From Dehalococcoidia bacterium (GTDB lineage Bacteria > Chloroflexota > Dehalococcoidia > GIF9 > UBA5629): a DNA stretch of 10,081 nt. The notes beneath the pieces were generated by a model. The model was not told the DNA's origin. It searched no databases and worked only from the letters and a program-made list of their open reading frames with translations. How positions within the stretch are numbered: position 1 is the first letter of the stretch; every line of letters starts with the position of its first letter. The position numbers and the translations under genes are program-made. The stretch covers positions 1 through 10,081 of the forward strand of contig JAUVVE010000018.1 of the NCBI GenBank assembly GCA_030604795.1, written 5' to 3'. Of the stretch, positions 1-5,838 are shown piece by piece.

Positions 1-1
1 C

Positions 2-661
2 TCAAGTGGAGTCTTGAGTGCCCTTGTTCCAGGCCTCCGCGAATCGTGGGTAGTTCTTGAAGAACTCTCTGCGTACGTCCTCGGGCACGCGGTTGACTGG
101 GCATGACAAGTGGTAGCAGCGCGTACACTGGGTACGCTGCACTGTCCAGCAAGCGATAAGCAATGCCCAGGTGGTTATTGCCAAAAGCAACCATTGCTGG
201 CTGACTATGAAGAATGGGATGTGGTACAGGAAGAGTACCGCTGCGTAGACCATCCAGACGATTCGCTCGGCTCTATTCAGGGGGCGAGCATCGAACTTGG
301 GAAACTTGGGGAGACCCCAATTGGCGTGGCACTTGAGCCAGGAGCCTTTTTCAGCGTAGTGCGGGCAGTGTCGACAAAGCACCAGCGCCTCGACATAGCC
401 GAAAAACAGCACTGCCAGCCCAACCCAGGCCACCAGCCCAATCAAGAATCCACCGATGATCATCCCGGCCAGAAATGGAATTACCCAGCCGATGAACAGG
501 ATGCCGAAATCCGCCAGGTCTTTCTTCGTGTGGATGCAAAGCAGTTTACCTTGAATCTCACAGCCTTCGCAGGTCTGGCGCGAACAAGCTGCGGCAGTGA
601 CCTTGCTTGATGCTTTGTCAGTGTCTGACATCGTAGCGTCGTCTTTCTTCGGAACTGACAT
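2..661 (-). CDS. Cysteine-rich integral membrane protein of unknown function
   Basis: I do not recognise this 219-residue protein. A soluble N-terminus carries Cys26, Cys31, Cys34 and Cys42. A long hydrophobic stretch (about 52-95, two membrane segments) leads into a loop with Cys96, Cys99 and Cys111. A second hydrophobic block (about 133-173, probably two segments) is followed by a tail with Cys179, Cys182 and Cys187. Three cysteine groups, one in each non-membrane part, suggest metal or Fe-S binding at the membrane face, perhaps with all groups on the cytoplasmic side if there are four segments; this is inference. It is the last gene of the minus-strand series, 156 bases after the enoyl-CoA hydratase stop. 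The ATG at 661 has a weak GAAG seven bases upstream; an ATG ten codons later (629-631) is an alternative start. The gene is complete, with its TGA stop at positions 2-4. Confidence 0.8.
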   Translation of the reverse strand: MSVPKKDDATMSDTDKASSKVTAAACSRQTCEGCEIQGKLLCIHTKKDLADFGILFIGWVIPFLAGMIIGGFLIGLVAWVGLAVLFFGYVEALVLCRHCPHYAEKGSWLKCHANWGLPKFPKFDARPLNRAERIVWMVYAAVLFLYHIPFFIVSQQWLLLAITTWALLIACWTVQRTQCTRCYHLSCPVNRVPEDVRREFFKNYPRFAEAWNKGTQDST

Positions 662-817
662 TTGCCAGCTTCAGCACCCCAGCACTTCTCTAATTGCCTT
701 TCTCAAATCAATGCGCCACGGCGGCGAGGCTCTGTCTGGCGTCCGCGGACATTCTGCCTCTGCCCTTACGTCCTTCGCGCCAGACTTGCGCGTCCCCGCA
801 GGGGATCTGGGACACTC

Positions 818-1621
818 CTACTTGCCTTTGAAGACGGGCTCTCTCTTCTCGGCGAAGGCTCTGGCGCCTTCAACATGGTCTTCCGTCTCGGAGCAGAAGG
901 TGAAGGCCAAGGCGTGGTACTGCATGAACTCTTCCATGGGCATACCGAGGCCTTTGCGAACCCCCTCTATGGCCAGTTGGACAGCTATGGGGGGCTTGCT
1001 GGCTATCTTGTGCGCCAGCTCCAGCGTGGCGTTCATCAACTCCTCGTGGGGTACCACCTTGTTGACCAATCCTATTCGCTCTGCCTCCTTGGCATCGATG
1101 ATATCGGTGGTCAGAATCAGCTCGTAGGTCTTGGCGAGTCCGACTAATCTCGGCAGGAGTATCAGCGCCTCGTCCGGTATCAAGCCTACCCTTAGAAACA
1201 CTTCGCCAAATCTGGCTTTCTCGGATGCCACCCTCATGTTGCACATCAATGCTATGTCACAGCCATAACCAACTGCAGCCCCGTTTACGGCGGCAATTGA
1301 CGGTTTGTTAATCTCCAGCAGCCTGAAGCCACCTCCGGGCAAGTGTTCGCCCTGCAGTTGCCTCAACCTCATCTCCCGCCCTTTCCACGTTGTCTCTTCG
1401 GGGCTCAAGAAGATGTCCTTCACGTCATCGCCAGAACAAAAGCCCCTGCCGGCTCCAGTAAGTACAATGACCCTTACCTTGTCGTCTTTAGCTGCCTCGT
1501 CAATTGCCTGAGCCAGCTCCATGTGAGTAGTTGTAGTCAGAGCATTCATTCTTTCGGGACGGTTCAGTGTTATGACTGCCACCTGGGCGTCTACCGAGTA
1601 GATTATCTCTTTGTATGCCAT
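818..1621 (-). CDS. Enoyl-CoA hydratase/isomerase (crotonase family, PaaG-like active site)
   Basis: This is a complete 267-residue crotonase-fold enzyme, the usual family length, acting on CoA thioesters in the cytoplasm. The oxyanion-hole segments are visible: FCSGDD (61-66) and NGAAVGYG (113-120). Family alignment by eye shows that neither catalytic Glu of true enoyl-CoA hydratase is kept. The first falls on Asp122 (after GYGC) and the second on Phe142 (in FGEVF). Asp150 in GLIPD lies where PaaG-type isomerases and dienoyl-CoA isomerase carry a catalytic Asp. A double-bond isomerase role is therefore more likely than hydration, but the substrate cannot be told. The start is well supported: AAAGGAGG lies four bases upstream of the ATG. 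The gene follows the CooC-type ATPase gene by 156 bases. Confidence 0.93.
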   Translation of the reverse strand: MAYKEIIYSVDAQVAVITLNRPERMNALTTTTHMELAQAIDEAAKDDKVRVIVLTGAGRGFCSGDDVKDIFLSPEETTWKGREMRLRQLQGEHLPGGGFRLLEINKPSIAAVNGAAVGYGCDIALMCNMRVASEKARFGEVFLRVGLIPDEALILLPRLVGLAKTYELILTTDIIDAKEAERIGLVNKVVPHEELMNATLELAHKIASKPPIAVQLAIEGVRKGLGMPMEEFMQYHALAFTFCSETEDHVEGARAFAEKREPVFKGK

Positions 1622-1625
1622 TTTG

Positions 1626-1633
1626 CCTCCTTT
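1626..1633 (-). promoter_or_regulatory. Strong ribosome binding site of the enoyl-CoA hydratase/isomerase gene
   Basis: AAAGGAGG on the minus strand, four bases before the ATG at 1619-1621. It fixes this start codon. Confidence 0.8.
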
Positions 1634-1777
1634 CTGTTCGAGTGTCTAAATGATTTCGCCTGTGTAAACGTAAAGCTGCAAGGCCAGTTTGATCCGGCCA
1701 AGACAGGCCAGGCTATGCTCTTAGTGAACCATTTGCCGTGCCAGCTAAGCTGCCTTCTCTAAAGGAGCGCCCCAGTT

Positions 1778-2563
1778 TCAAGGAAACAAGAAATCCACTA
1801 TGTTCTCAGCATCTTCTTCGGCTACACGGCCGGATAGCGGACGGCCCCGGAAACAGGACTCGAAAATCTCTGGGTCGAAACGGACCGGCCCAATCACGGT
1901 CAAGTCCCTCTTGCTCAACTCATCCGTCAGTTCGGTGGCGACTTCCTGTGAAGTGATCTTATTCAGCACAGCCCAGACGTCGCCTATCTTGATTTGGTTG
2001 GACAGGCTACCTATCTTCTCCGCAATCTCTATGGAGTCGAGAGAGGGCTCAACAACAACCAATACGCAGTCCACGCTTGTCTCCACACCCCTGCCAAAAT
2101 GCTCTACGCCTGCCTCCATATCCACAACTGCTGTCTCATCGGCTTCCAGGCGAAGCTCCTTGAGAAAGGAGCGGCTCACTATCCCCATGGGACAGGCACA
2201 TCCCTCCAGGGCCATGAGTATTTTCCCCACGGTCACCAGTCTGGTGCCATCCCTCTCCGCTATATACCGGGCGGGGATGTCTGCAACCGGTATCTCACGT
2301 GTCATCAGGTGCACAAGATGCTCCGGTACTCCCGACTTGATCCTGGCGGCTATGTTCTCCTCTACCTTGTTCTTACCCCCCATGAATTCTATGAGCGGCT
2401 CAGGGGGGTTGTCGAAGCCCAGCATCCGGTACAGCCCGGTGTTTGATTCATCTGAATCAACCACCAGCACTCTTTGTCCCCTGCGCCGCATTCCAGCTGC
2501 CAGCAAGGTGACCACAACACTTTTGCCACTGCCGCCCTTTCCGCAGACCGCTATTTTCTTCAC
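1778..2563 (-). CDS. CooC-type P-loop ATPase (nickel-enzyme maturation family)
   Basis: This 261-residue SIMIBI-class ATPase resembles CooC, the factor that drives nickel insertion into carbon monoxide dehydrogenase. From the GTG start chosen here, the deviant Walker A motif GKGGSGKS is at 8-15, a VDSDES segment at 35-40, a Cys-x-Cys pair (Cys122, Cys124, in GCACPMG) and DMEAG followed by EHFGRG at 148-159. The CxC pair and the EAG-EHFGRG block are hallmarks of CooC; in CooC1 the CxC pair binds metal at the dimer interface. An upstream in-frame ATG at 2695 would overlap the preceding gene by 98 bases and add 44 unrelated residues before VKKIAV. GTG at 2561-2563 is therefore preferred, with GAAGG ten bases upstream. 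No CO dehydrogenase gene is in the window, so the client is unknown; a MinD/ParA-like role is less likely given the CxC pair. Confidence 0.88.
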   Translation of the reverse strand: MKKIAVCGKGGSGKSVVVTLLAAGMRRRGQRVLVVDSDESNTGLYRMLGFDNPPEPLIEFMGGKNKVEENIAARIKSGVPEHLVHLMTREIPVADIPARYIAERDGTRLVTVGKILMALEGCACPMGIVSRSFLKELRLEADETAVVDMEAGVEHFGRGVETSVDCVLVVVEPSLDSIEIAEKIGSLSNQIKIGDVWAVLNKITSQEVATELTDELSKRDLTVIGPVRFDPEIFESCFRGRPLSGRVAEEDAENIVDFLFP

Positions 2564-2597
2564 CTGTTCTCGGCCTTCTTTCTGTGGGCTCTGCCGC

Positions 2598-3185
2598 CTA
2601 CCAGCTTTTGAGACGCCTGGGGTTTCTCCGCGCTGGAGGCAATGCCCGCGTGGCCAGGAAAGACCTGTAGATTCGCCCCAACGTATCGTCGACACCGTTC
2701 ATGACGCCAGTCACTAGCAACCCTGTCATTGCATCGATGAACTCATCGAAATTGTAGTAGTCCTTTGTGTAGCCGACCCTGTAGGCATGCTGAAGACCAT
2801 CATCCTGGCTGTAGTCACTGGCCACCGCGAGGTGGATTCTGGTTTTCAGTTCTTGGGAGAAGATCTGCGGCCAAAAACGGCGGGCGTAGTAGCGAGCCTG
2901 AGGCAATGGAGACTCAGTCAAGAATGCCCTGTACACGGCGTCAAATCCATCATCTGCCCCGTTCTCCGCTCCGATGACTACCATGTCCGCTATTCTATCT
3001 GCAAATTGGCTTAGCTCACGATACTTGTCGCGATATGCCTGTCTGTGAACGCGTCGGAGGCTCCTTTCGTCGAGCTTGGCACGAATTGCACGGCGGACCT
3101 CCTTCTGGATTACTTGCTTGAAACCGTCCGGCCAATAGCGTTCGGCCGCCGCGTCTTCCTCCTCGGTATCCGGCAGAAAGTGCAT
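2598..3185 (-). CDS. Hypothetical protein with an internal tandem duplication
   Basis: I do not recognise this 195-residue soluble protein. It is made of two diverged copies of one unit, about residues 28-104 and 112-192. The best-conserved part aligns without gaps, 61-104 against 149-192, with 18 of 44 identical residues by my count. Shared features are a Phe-x-Asp start, Gly, NG-x-DD, Tyr-Arg-x-Phe-Leu, Leu-Pro-x-Ala-Arg and a final Arg; an AYRxxY motif precedes each copy (50-55 and 134-139). The N-terminus is acidic (TEEEDAAAE) and there is no signal peptide or membrane segment. Helical repeats acting as a binding scaffold are a guess. The gene lies 27 bases after the SDR stop and 34 bases before the CooC-type GTG, so it is surely co-transcribed. 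The ribosome binding site is weak, and there is no other start nearby upstream. Confidence 0.8.
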   Translation of the reverse strand: MHFLPDTEEEDAAAERYWPDGFKQVIQKEVRRAIRAKLDERSLRRVHRQAYRDKYRELSQFADRIADMVVIGAENGADDGFDAVYRAFLTESPLPQARYYARRFWPQIFSQELKTRIHLAVASDYSQDDGLQHAYRVGYTKDYYNFDEFIDAMTGLLVTGVMNGVDDTLGRIYRSFLATRALPPARRNPRRLKSW

Positions 3186-3212
3186 GATGGTCTTGGCTCG
3201 ATTAGGCCGTCC

Positions 3213-3971
3213 CTAAGGGCCGCCCCTGATGCATATTGTCTGCCCCGAGATGAAGCTGGATTCGTCGGAGACCAAGAAAAGGGCGACATTGGCGACATCT
3301 CCCGGTGTGCCCAGCCTCCTCAACGGTATCTCAGCGACGGCGAATCTCTTCAAGTCGTCTAGATACATTCCCTCCCTGCGTGCTGCGTTCCTCGTCATTT
3401 CGGTATCGATGAAGTCAGGGGCAATACAGTTCACATTTACGTTGTAGGCCCCAAGTTCTACTGCCAACGATTTGGTAAATCCTTCCAGTCCGGCATTGGC
3501 TGCTGAGTAGTTGACTTGGCCCTGCTTTGCTAGAGCCACGGGAACAGGCGAGGCTATGTTCACAATCTTGCCGTAAGCCTGCTTGACCATGTATTTCTGA
3601 GCGGCTCGGGCGCAATTGAAACTACCCTTTAGCTGGACGGCGACGACGGAATCCCAGTCCTCTTCCGACATTTCGTGGAAAGCAACATCCCTCCTTATTC
3701 CGGCGTTGTTAATCAGGATGTCTATCCGGCCAAATTCGTGTGCTGCCTGCTCAAACATCGACTTGACTTCCGGCCACTCGCAGACATCGGCTTTGGCAGC
3801 TATCGCTTGCCTGCCGAGCTGCTTCAACCTGTCAGCGACGTTCTCAGCATAGGCGGGCTCGAGATCATTCACAATGACCTTGGCTCCCTCATCTGAGAGT
3901 CTGAGGGCAATTGCCTTGCCTATGCCACGGCCTGCCCCTGTGACCAAAGCTACCTTGTCTAATAGCCTCAC
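3213..3971 (-). CDS. Short-chain dehydrogenase/reductase (FabG-like) with altered catalytic tetrad
   Basis: This 252-residue classical SDR probably acts on the oxo/hydroxy group of an acyl-CoA or similar substrate with NAD(P). Counted from the GTG start, the cofactor motif TGAGRGIG is at 11-18, NNAG at 88-91, catalytic Ser141 and Tyr155. The C-terminal segment ending in ISGQTICIRGG is typical of the FabG type. Two tetrad positions differ: the usual YxxxK reads YSAAN, giving Asn159 (codon AAT, 3495-3497), and the usual Asn before the LKG motif is Gln113 (codon CAG, 3633-3635). The loss of the Lys is unusual and may mean reduced or changed activity. GTG at 3969-3971 is chosen over an upstream TTG at 3992 because AGGAG lies five bases before it and the protein then begins like its family (MRLLDKVALVTG). 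Confidence 0.92.
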   Translation of the reverse strand: MRLLDKVALVTGAGRGIGKAIALRLSDEGAKVIVNDLEPAYAENVADRLKQLGRQAIAAKADVCEWPEVKSMFEQAAHEFGRIDILINNAGIRRDVAFHEMSEEDWDSVVAVQLKGSFNCARAAQKYMVKQAYGKIVNIASPVPVALAKQGQVNYSAANAGLEGFTKSLAVELGAYNVNVNCIAPDFIDTEMTRNAARREGMYLDDLKRFAVAEIPLRRLGTPGDVANVALFLVSDESSFISGQTICIRGGP

Positions 3972-3976
3972 GCTGT

Positions 3977-3981
3977 CTCCT
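3977..3981 (-). promoter_or_regulatory. Ribosome binding site deciding the SDR start
   Basis: AGGAG on the minus strand, five bases before the GTG at 3969-3971. The alternative TTG at 3992 lies upstream of this site, so the GTG is the likelier start. Confidence 0.75.
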
Positions 3982-4020
3982 ACCGTGAGCAAAGGATTCC
4001 TTGCCAGGACTGAGGAATGC

Positions 4021-4635
4021 CTATATCCTGTTTATGGCGAACTGGCAATAGCCGTCCTTCACCATGGTGGCATCCATATCGACGGTTGCATCCAGGTTCC
4101 AGGCCTGGCAGCCAGTACGGCACATGGCGAGACAGGCATGCCGGCAGGGCAAGAGGCTGGCTGCCTCCGAGCCACATTTGTCCTGGAGGGTCTTGAAGGT
4201 GTAGCAGTCGGTCACCTTGTAGACCAAGCGGCGCGCCCAGTTCTCCACGATGGACAGAATCCGAAACTGCTGGGTGCTTAGATATGCTATCTCGATGAAT
4301 CTCTGAAGCACCAGTGGAAAGACCAACTCGCTGGTTTGGTCAGCAGCTTCTTTGAGCATCTCATAGGTCCTGTCAGGGTATTCCTCACCCAGTTGCAGGG
4401 TTCTTCTCATCCATTCCTCGCCATATTCGCCAAATACTTTCTCGCCCACAGCATCGATTTCTGGTCCCTTCTTGCCGGCGACGGCCTCAGCAAACTTGGC
4501 GACTATGATTGGGGGGTCGAACTCTTTGCGCAGCAGCTCGAGCATCTCCGTACTGAGCTCGAAGGAATAGGGTCGAGGCGCGACAAACAGCGGGTAAGCT
4601 GTCTTCTTGGCTTCCTCTTCCGATTTTGTTGCCAT
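4021..4635 (-). CDS. Cysteine-rich protein of unknown function
   Basis: A 204-residue soluble protein I cannot name with confidence. The first 130 residues look largely helical and have no Cys. The C-terminal part is cysteine-rich: Cys144, Cys154, then Cys164, 168, 172 and 176 spaced exactly three residues apart, and Cys197 in the closing GYCQF. The general plan, a helical body plus a Cys-containing tail ending in a Cys-x-Phe strand, recalls the ATC hydrolase/DUF6125-like group found in anaerobes, but this resemblance is from memory and weak. The regular C-x3-C spacing could bind Fe-S or zinc. AGGAGG lies seven bases before the ATG and overlaps the stop of the preceding ferredoxin gene, while the SDR follows 49 bases later. 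The position suggests a partner of the upstream redox module. Confidence 0.8.
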   Translation of the reverse strand: MATKSEEEAKKTAYPLFVAPRPYSFELSTEMLELLRKEFDPPIIVAKFAEAVAGKKGPEIDAVGEKVFGEYGEEWMRRTLQLGEEYPDRTYEMLKEAADQTSELVFPLVLQRFIEIAYLSTQQFRILSIVENWARRLVYKVTDCYTFKTLQDKCGSEAASLLPCRHACLAMCRTGCQAWNLDATVDMDATMVKDGYCQFAINRI

Positions 4636-4642
4636 CTTAAAA

Positions 4643-4648
4643 CCTCCT
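4643..4648 (-). promoter_or_regulatory. Ribosome binding site overlapping the ferredoxin stop codon
   Basis: AGGAGG on the minus strand, seven bases before the ATG at 4633-4635. It shares two bases with the TAG stop (4647-4649) of the upstream ferredoxin-like gene, which argues for coupled translation. Confidence 0.75.
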
Positions 4649-4955
4649 AGTAGGTGATGGTTATAGCATCTTCAGGGCAAACCTCGACGCACTTGTTGCA
4701 CATGTTGCATTTGTCACGGCGTACGGTGACAACCTCGTAAGTGCCGGGCTCCCGGGGGTCGGATTCCTTCAGCCTCGCCAGTTGTTTGCAGTAGACCTGG
4801 AATACAAGCTGCGAGCAGGCCTGGAGACACTTCTTGCACCAGAACGGGACGGTGCACTTCGAGTAATCTATCTCGATTTTGGGGAACTTCAAAGGCAGTT
4901 TGGTCAAGTCAACGGGTGTTGGTTTGGGCACCTTCAGGTGGCTCCTGTCAACCAT
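4647..4955 (-). CDS. Small ferredoxin-like 4Fe-4S protein
   Basis: A 102-residue electron carrier. Near the C-terminus Cys83, 86, 89 and 93 (CNMCNKCVEVCP) form a canonical 4Fe-4S motif. A second group, Cys34, 40, 43 and 47, is spaced C-x5-C-x2-C-x3-C and could hold another cluster with a widened first gap; Cys56 is extra. A basic, proline-rich N-terminus of about 30 residues precedes the Cys region. The start is at 4953-4955, seven bases after AGGAGG (4963-4968); an ATG two codons upstream (4959-4961) is only one base from that site and is unlikely. The start codon overlaps the TAA stop of the upstream Fe-S protein by one base (TAATG), so the two are probably made in fixed ratio and may form one complex. 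Confidence 0.9.
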   Translation of the reverse strand: MVDRSHLKVPKPTPVDLTKLPLKFPKIEIDYSKCTVPFWCKKCLQACSQLVFQVYCKQLARLKESDPREPGTYEVVTVRRDKCNMCNKCVEVCPEDAITITY

Positions 4956-5803
4956 TACCATACCTCCTGTAGCGCGGGAAGCTTCGCTTTTTCCACGAGG
5001 GATATCGCTTGCCGGGGGCACCCGGTTTCACACAGACCGCAACCGAAGCATCTCATCTGGTCTATGTTCGCCTTGTCGATAGTGACGTTCATTTTTAGGG
5101 CGCCGAATTGGCATCTCTGGGCGCATATGCCGCAGCCATTGCACAGGTCGTGGTCTACCATGGCCACGTGGTGTCCCTTGAGCATGTTAAAGCCAAAGTC
5201 TAGTCTCATTGCCAGGGCATCACAAACCGGATAGTCGCAGTTGCAGATACCACCGATAAAGCGAGGGCCAAACATCATCAGGCTGTGCATAAAACCTCTC
5301 GTATCGAGGTCGCGCAGCCATTCTTTGGCCTCGTCACTGCTGACCCAGTGAACCCCTCCTTTATATCTCTCGGGCCATCTCTCCCACTTCAGCATGCCTA
5401 CCCCCAAGCCCATGCAGGTAGTCTCAGGTCTGCTTCGCTCTTCTACGGCTAGCATCGCCTTACGACAGAGGCAGGCGATTAAGCCCAGCGGATTTGCCAT
5501 TTCTACCATCTTTTCGGCATCTCGCAGCGGCACAGCCTGTCCCATAAAGCCGCCCACGCATCCTTGGACCAAATCAGCCCCATCCCTCATCGCCTTCAAC
5601 GTGGCCTCAAACTCCTCAGGTCCCTTCTCCATGGCGTCGACTAGTGCCCTCTCCGCGTTTATGTAGCCGCCGGGGTTAGCTTCGCCCGCAGCTGCCCTCG
5701 GCTTGGCATCGGGCCTGGGCAAGGTATACATGTGGCGCGGATAGTTCTTGGGGTTAAGATACCAGGTCATGCCATCGCCCCACAGCTCACAGTAGATGCA
5801 CAT
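4955..5803 (-). CDS. Fe-S protein with C-terminal 2x[4Fe-4S] ferredoxin domain
   Basis: A 282-residue cytoplasmic iron-sulfur protein with no membrane segment or signal peptide. The C-terminal domain has two canonical ferredoxin motifs, Cys221/224/227/231 and Cys252/255/258/262, each able to supply a [4Fe-4S] cluster. The N-terminal 210 residues hold more cysteines: MCIYC at 1-5, ACLCRKA (Cys111, Cys113), Cys130 and ICNCDYPVC (Cys187, 189, 194). The CxCR...CNCxxxxC arrangement recurs in redox proteins of strict anaerobes and probably binds a further cluster; that is inference. The gene starts 35 bases after the flavoprotein stop, with AGGAGG six bases before its ATG, and is coupled to the ferredoxin-like gene downstream. 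It is the likely wire between the flavoprotein and the small ferredoxin. Its exact partner reaction is unknown. Confidence 0.9.
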   Translation of the reverse strand: MCIYCELWGDGMTWYLNPKNYPRHMYTLPRPDAKPRAAAGEANPGGYINAERALVDAMEKGPEEFEATLKAMRDGADLVQGCVGGFMGQAVPLRDAEKMVEMANPLGLIACLCRKAMLAVEERSRPETTCMGLGVGMLKWERWPERYKGGVHWVSSDEAKEWLRDLDTRGFMHSLMMFGPRFIGGICNCDYPVCDALAMRLDFGFNMLKGHHVAMVDHDLCNGCGICAQRCQFGALKMNVTIDKANIDQMRCFGCGLCETGCPRQAISLVEKAKLPALQEVW

Positions 5804-5809
5804 TCTTCA

Positions 5810-5815
5810 CCTCCT
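5810..5815 (-). promoter_or_regulatory. Ribosome binding site of the Fe-S protein gene
   Basis: AGGAGG on the minus strand, six bases before the ATG at 5801-5803. Confidence 0.75.
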
Positions 5816-5838
5816 TATTATGTTTGTTGGTCTTGTGC

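Noticed and set aside
110..610. A 166-codon plus-strand open frame opposite the membrane protein gene
   Set aside because: No family features. The minus-strand product has ordered membrane segments and cysteine motifs, so that strand is the coding one.
734..785. An 8-bp inverted repeat (GTCTGGCG/CGCCAGAC) downstream of the enoyl-CoA hydratase gene
   Set aside because: The loop is 36 bases and no T-run follows on the minus strand, so it is not supported as an intrinsic terminator.
793..805. A short GC hairpin (TCCCC-GCA-GGGGA) after the enoyl-CoA hydratase stop
   Set aside because: A five-base stem with no T-run is too weak to call a terminator.
2564..2695. An N-terminal extension of the CooC-type ATPase from the ATG at 2695
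   Set aside because: It would overlap the upstream gene by 98 bases and add 44 residues of low-complexity sequence before the Walker A strand. The GTG at 2561-2563 fits the family.
1800..2717. A 305-codon open frame on the plus strand opposite the CooC-type gene
   Set aside because: It is Ser/Thr/Pro-rich with no recognisable motif and lies wholly antisense to two genes with clear protein features. It is a by-product of their codon usage.
3972..3992. A TTG start for the SDR seven codons upstream
   Set aside because: The AGGAG at 3977-3981 lies downstream of this TTG and is well placed for the GTG at 3969-3971.
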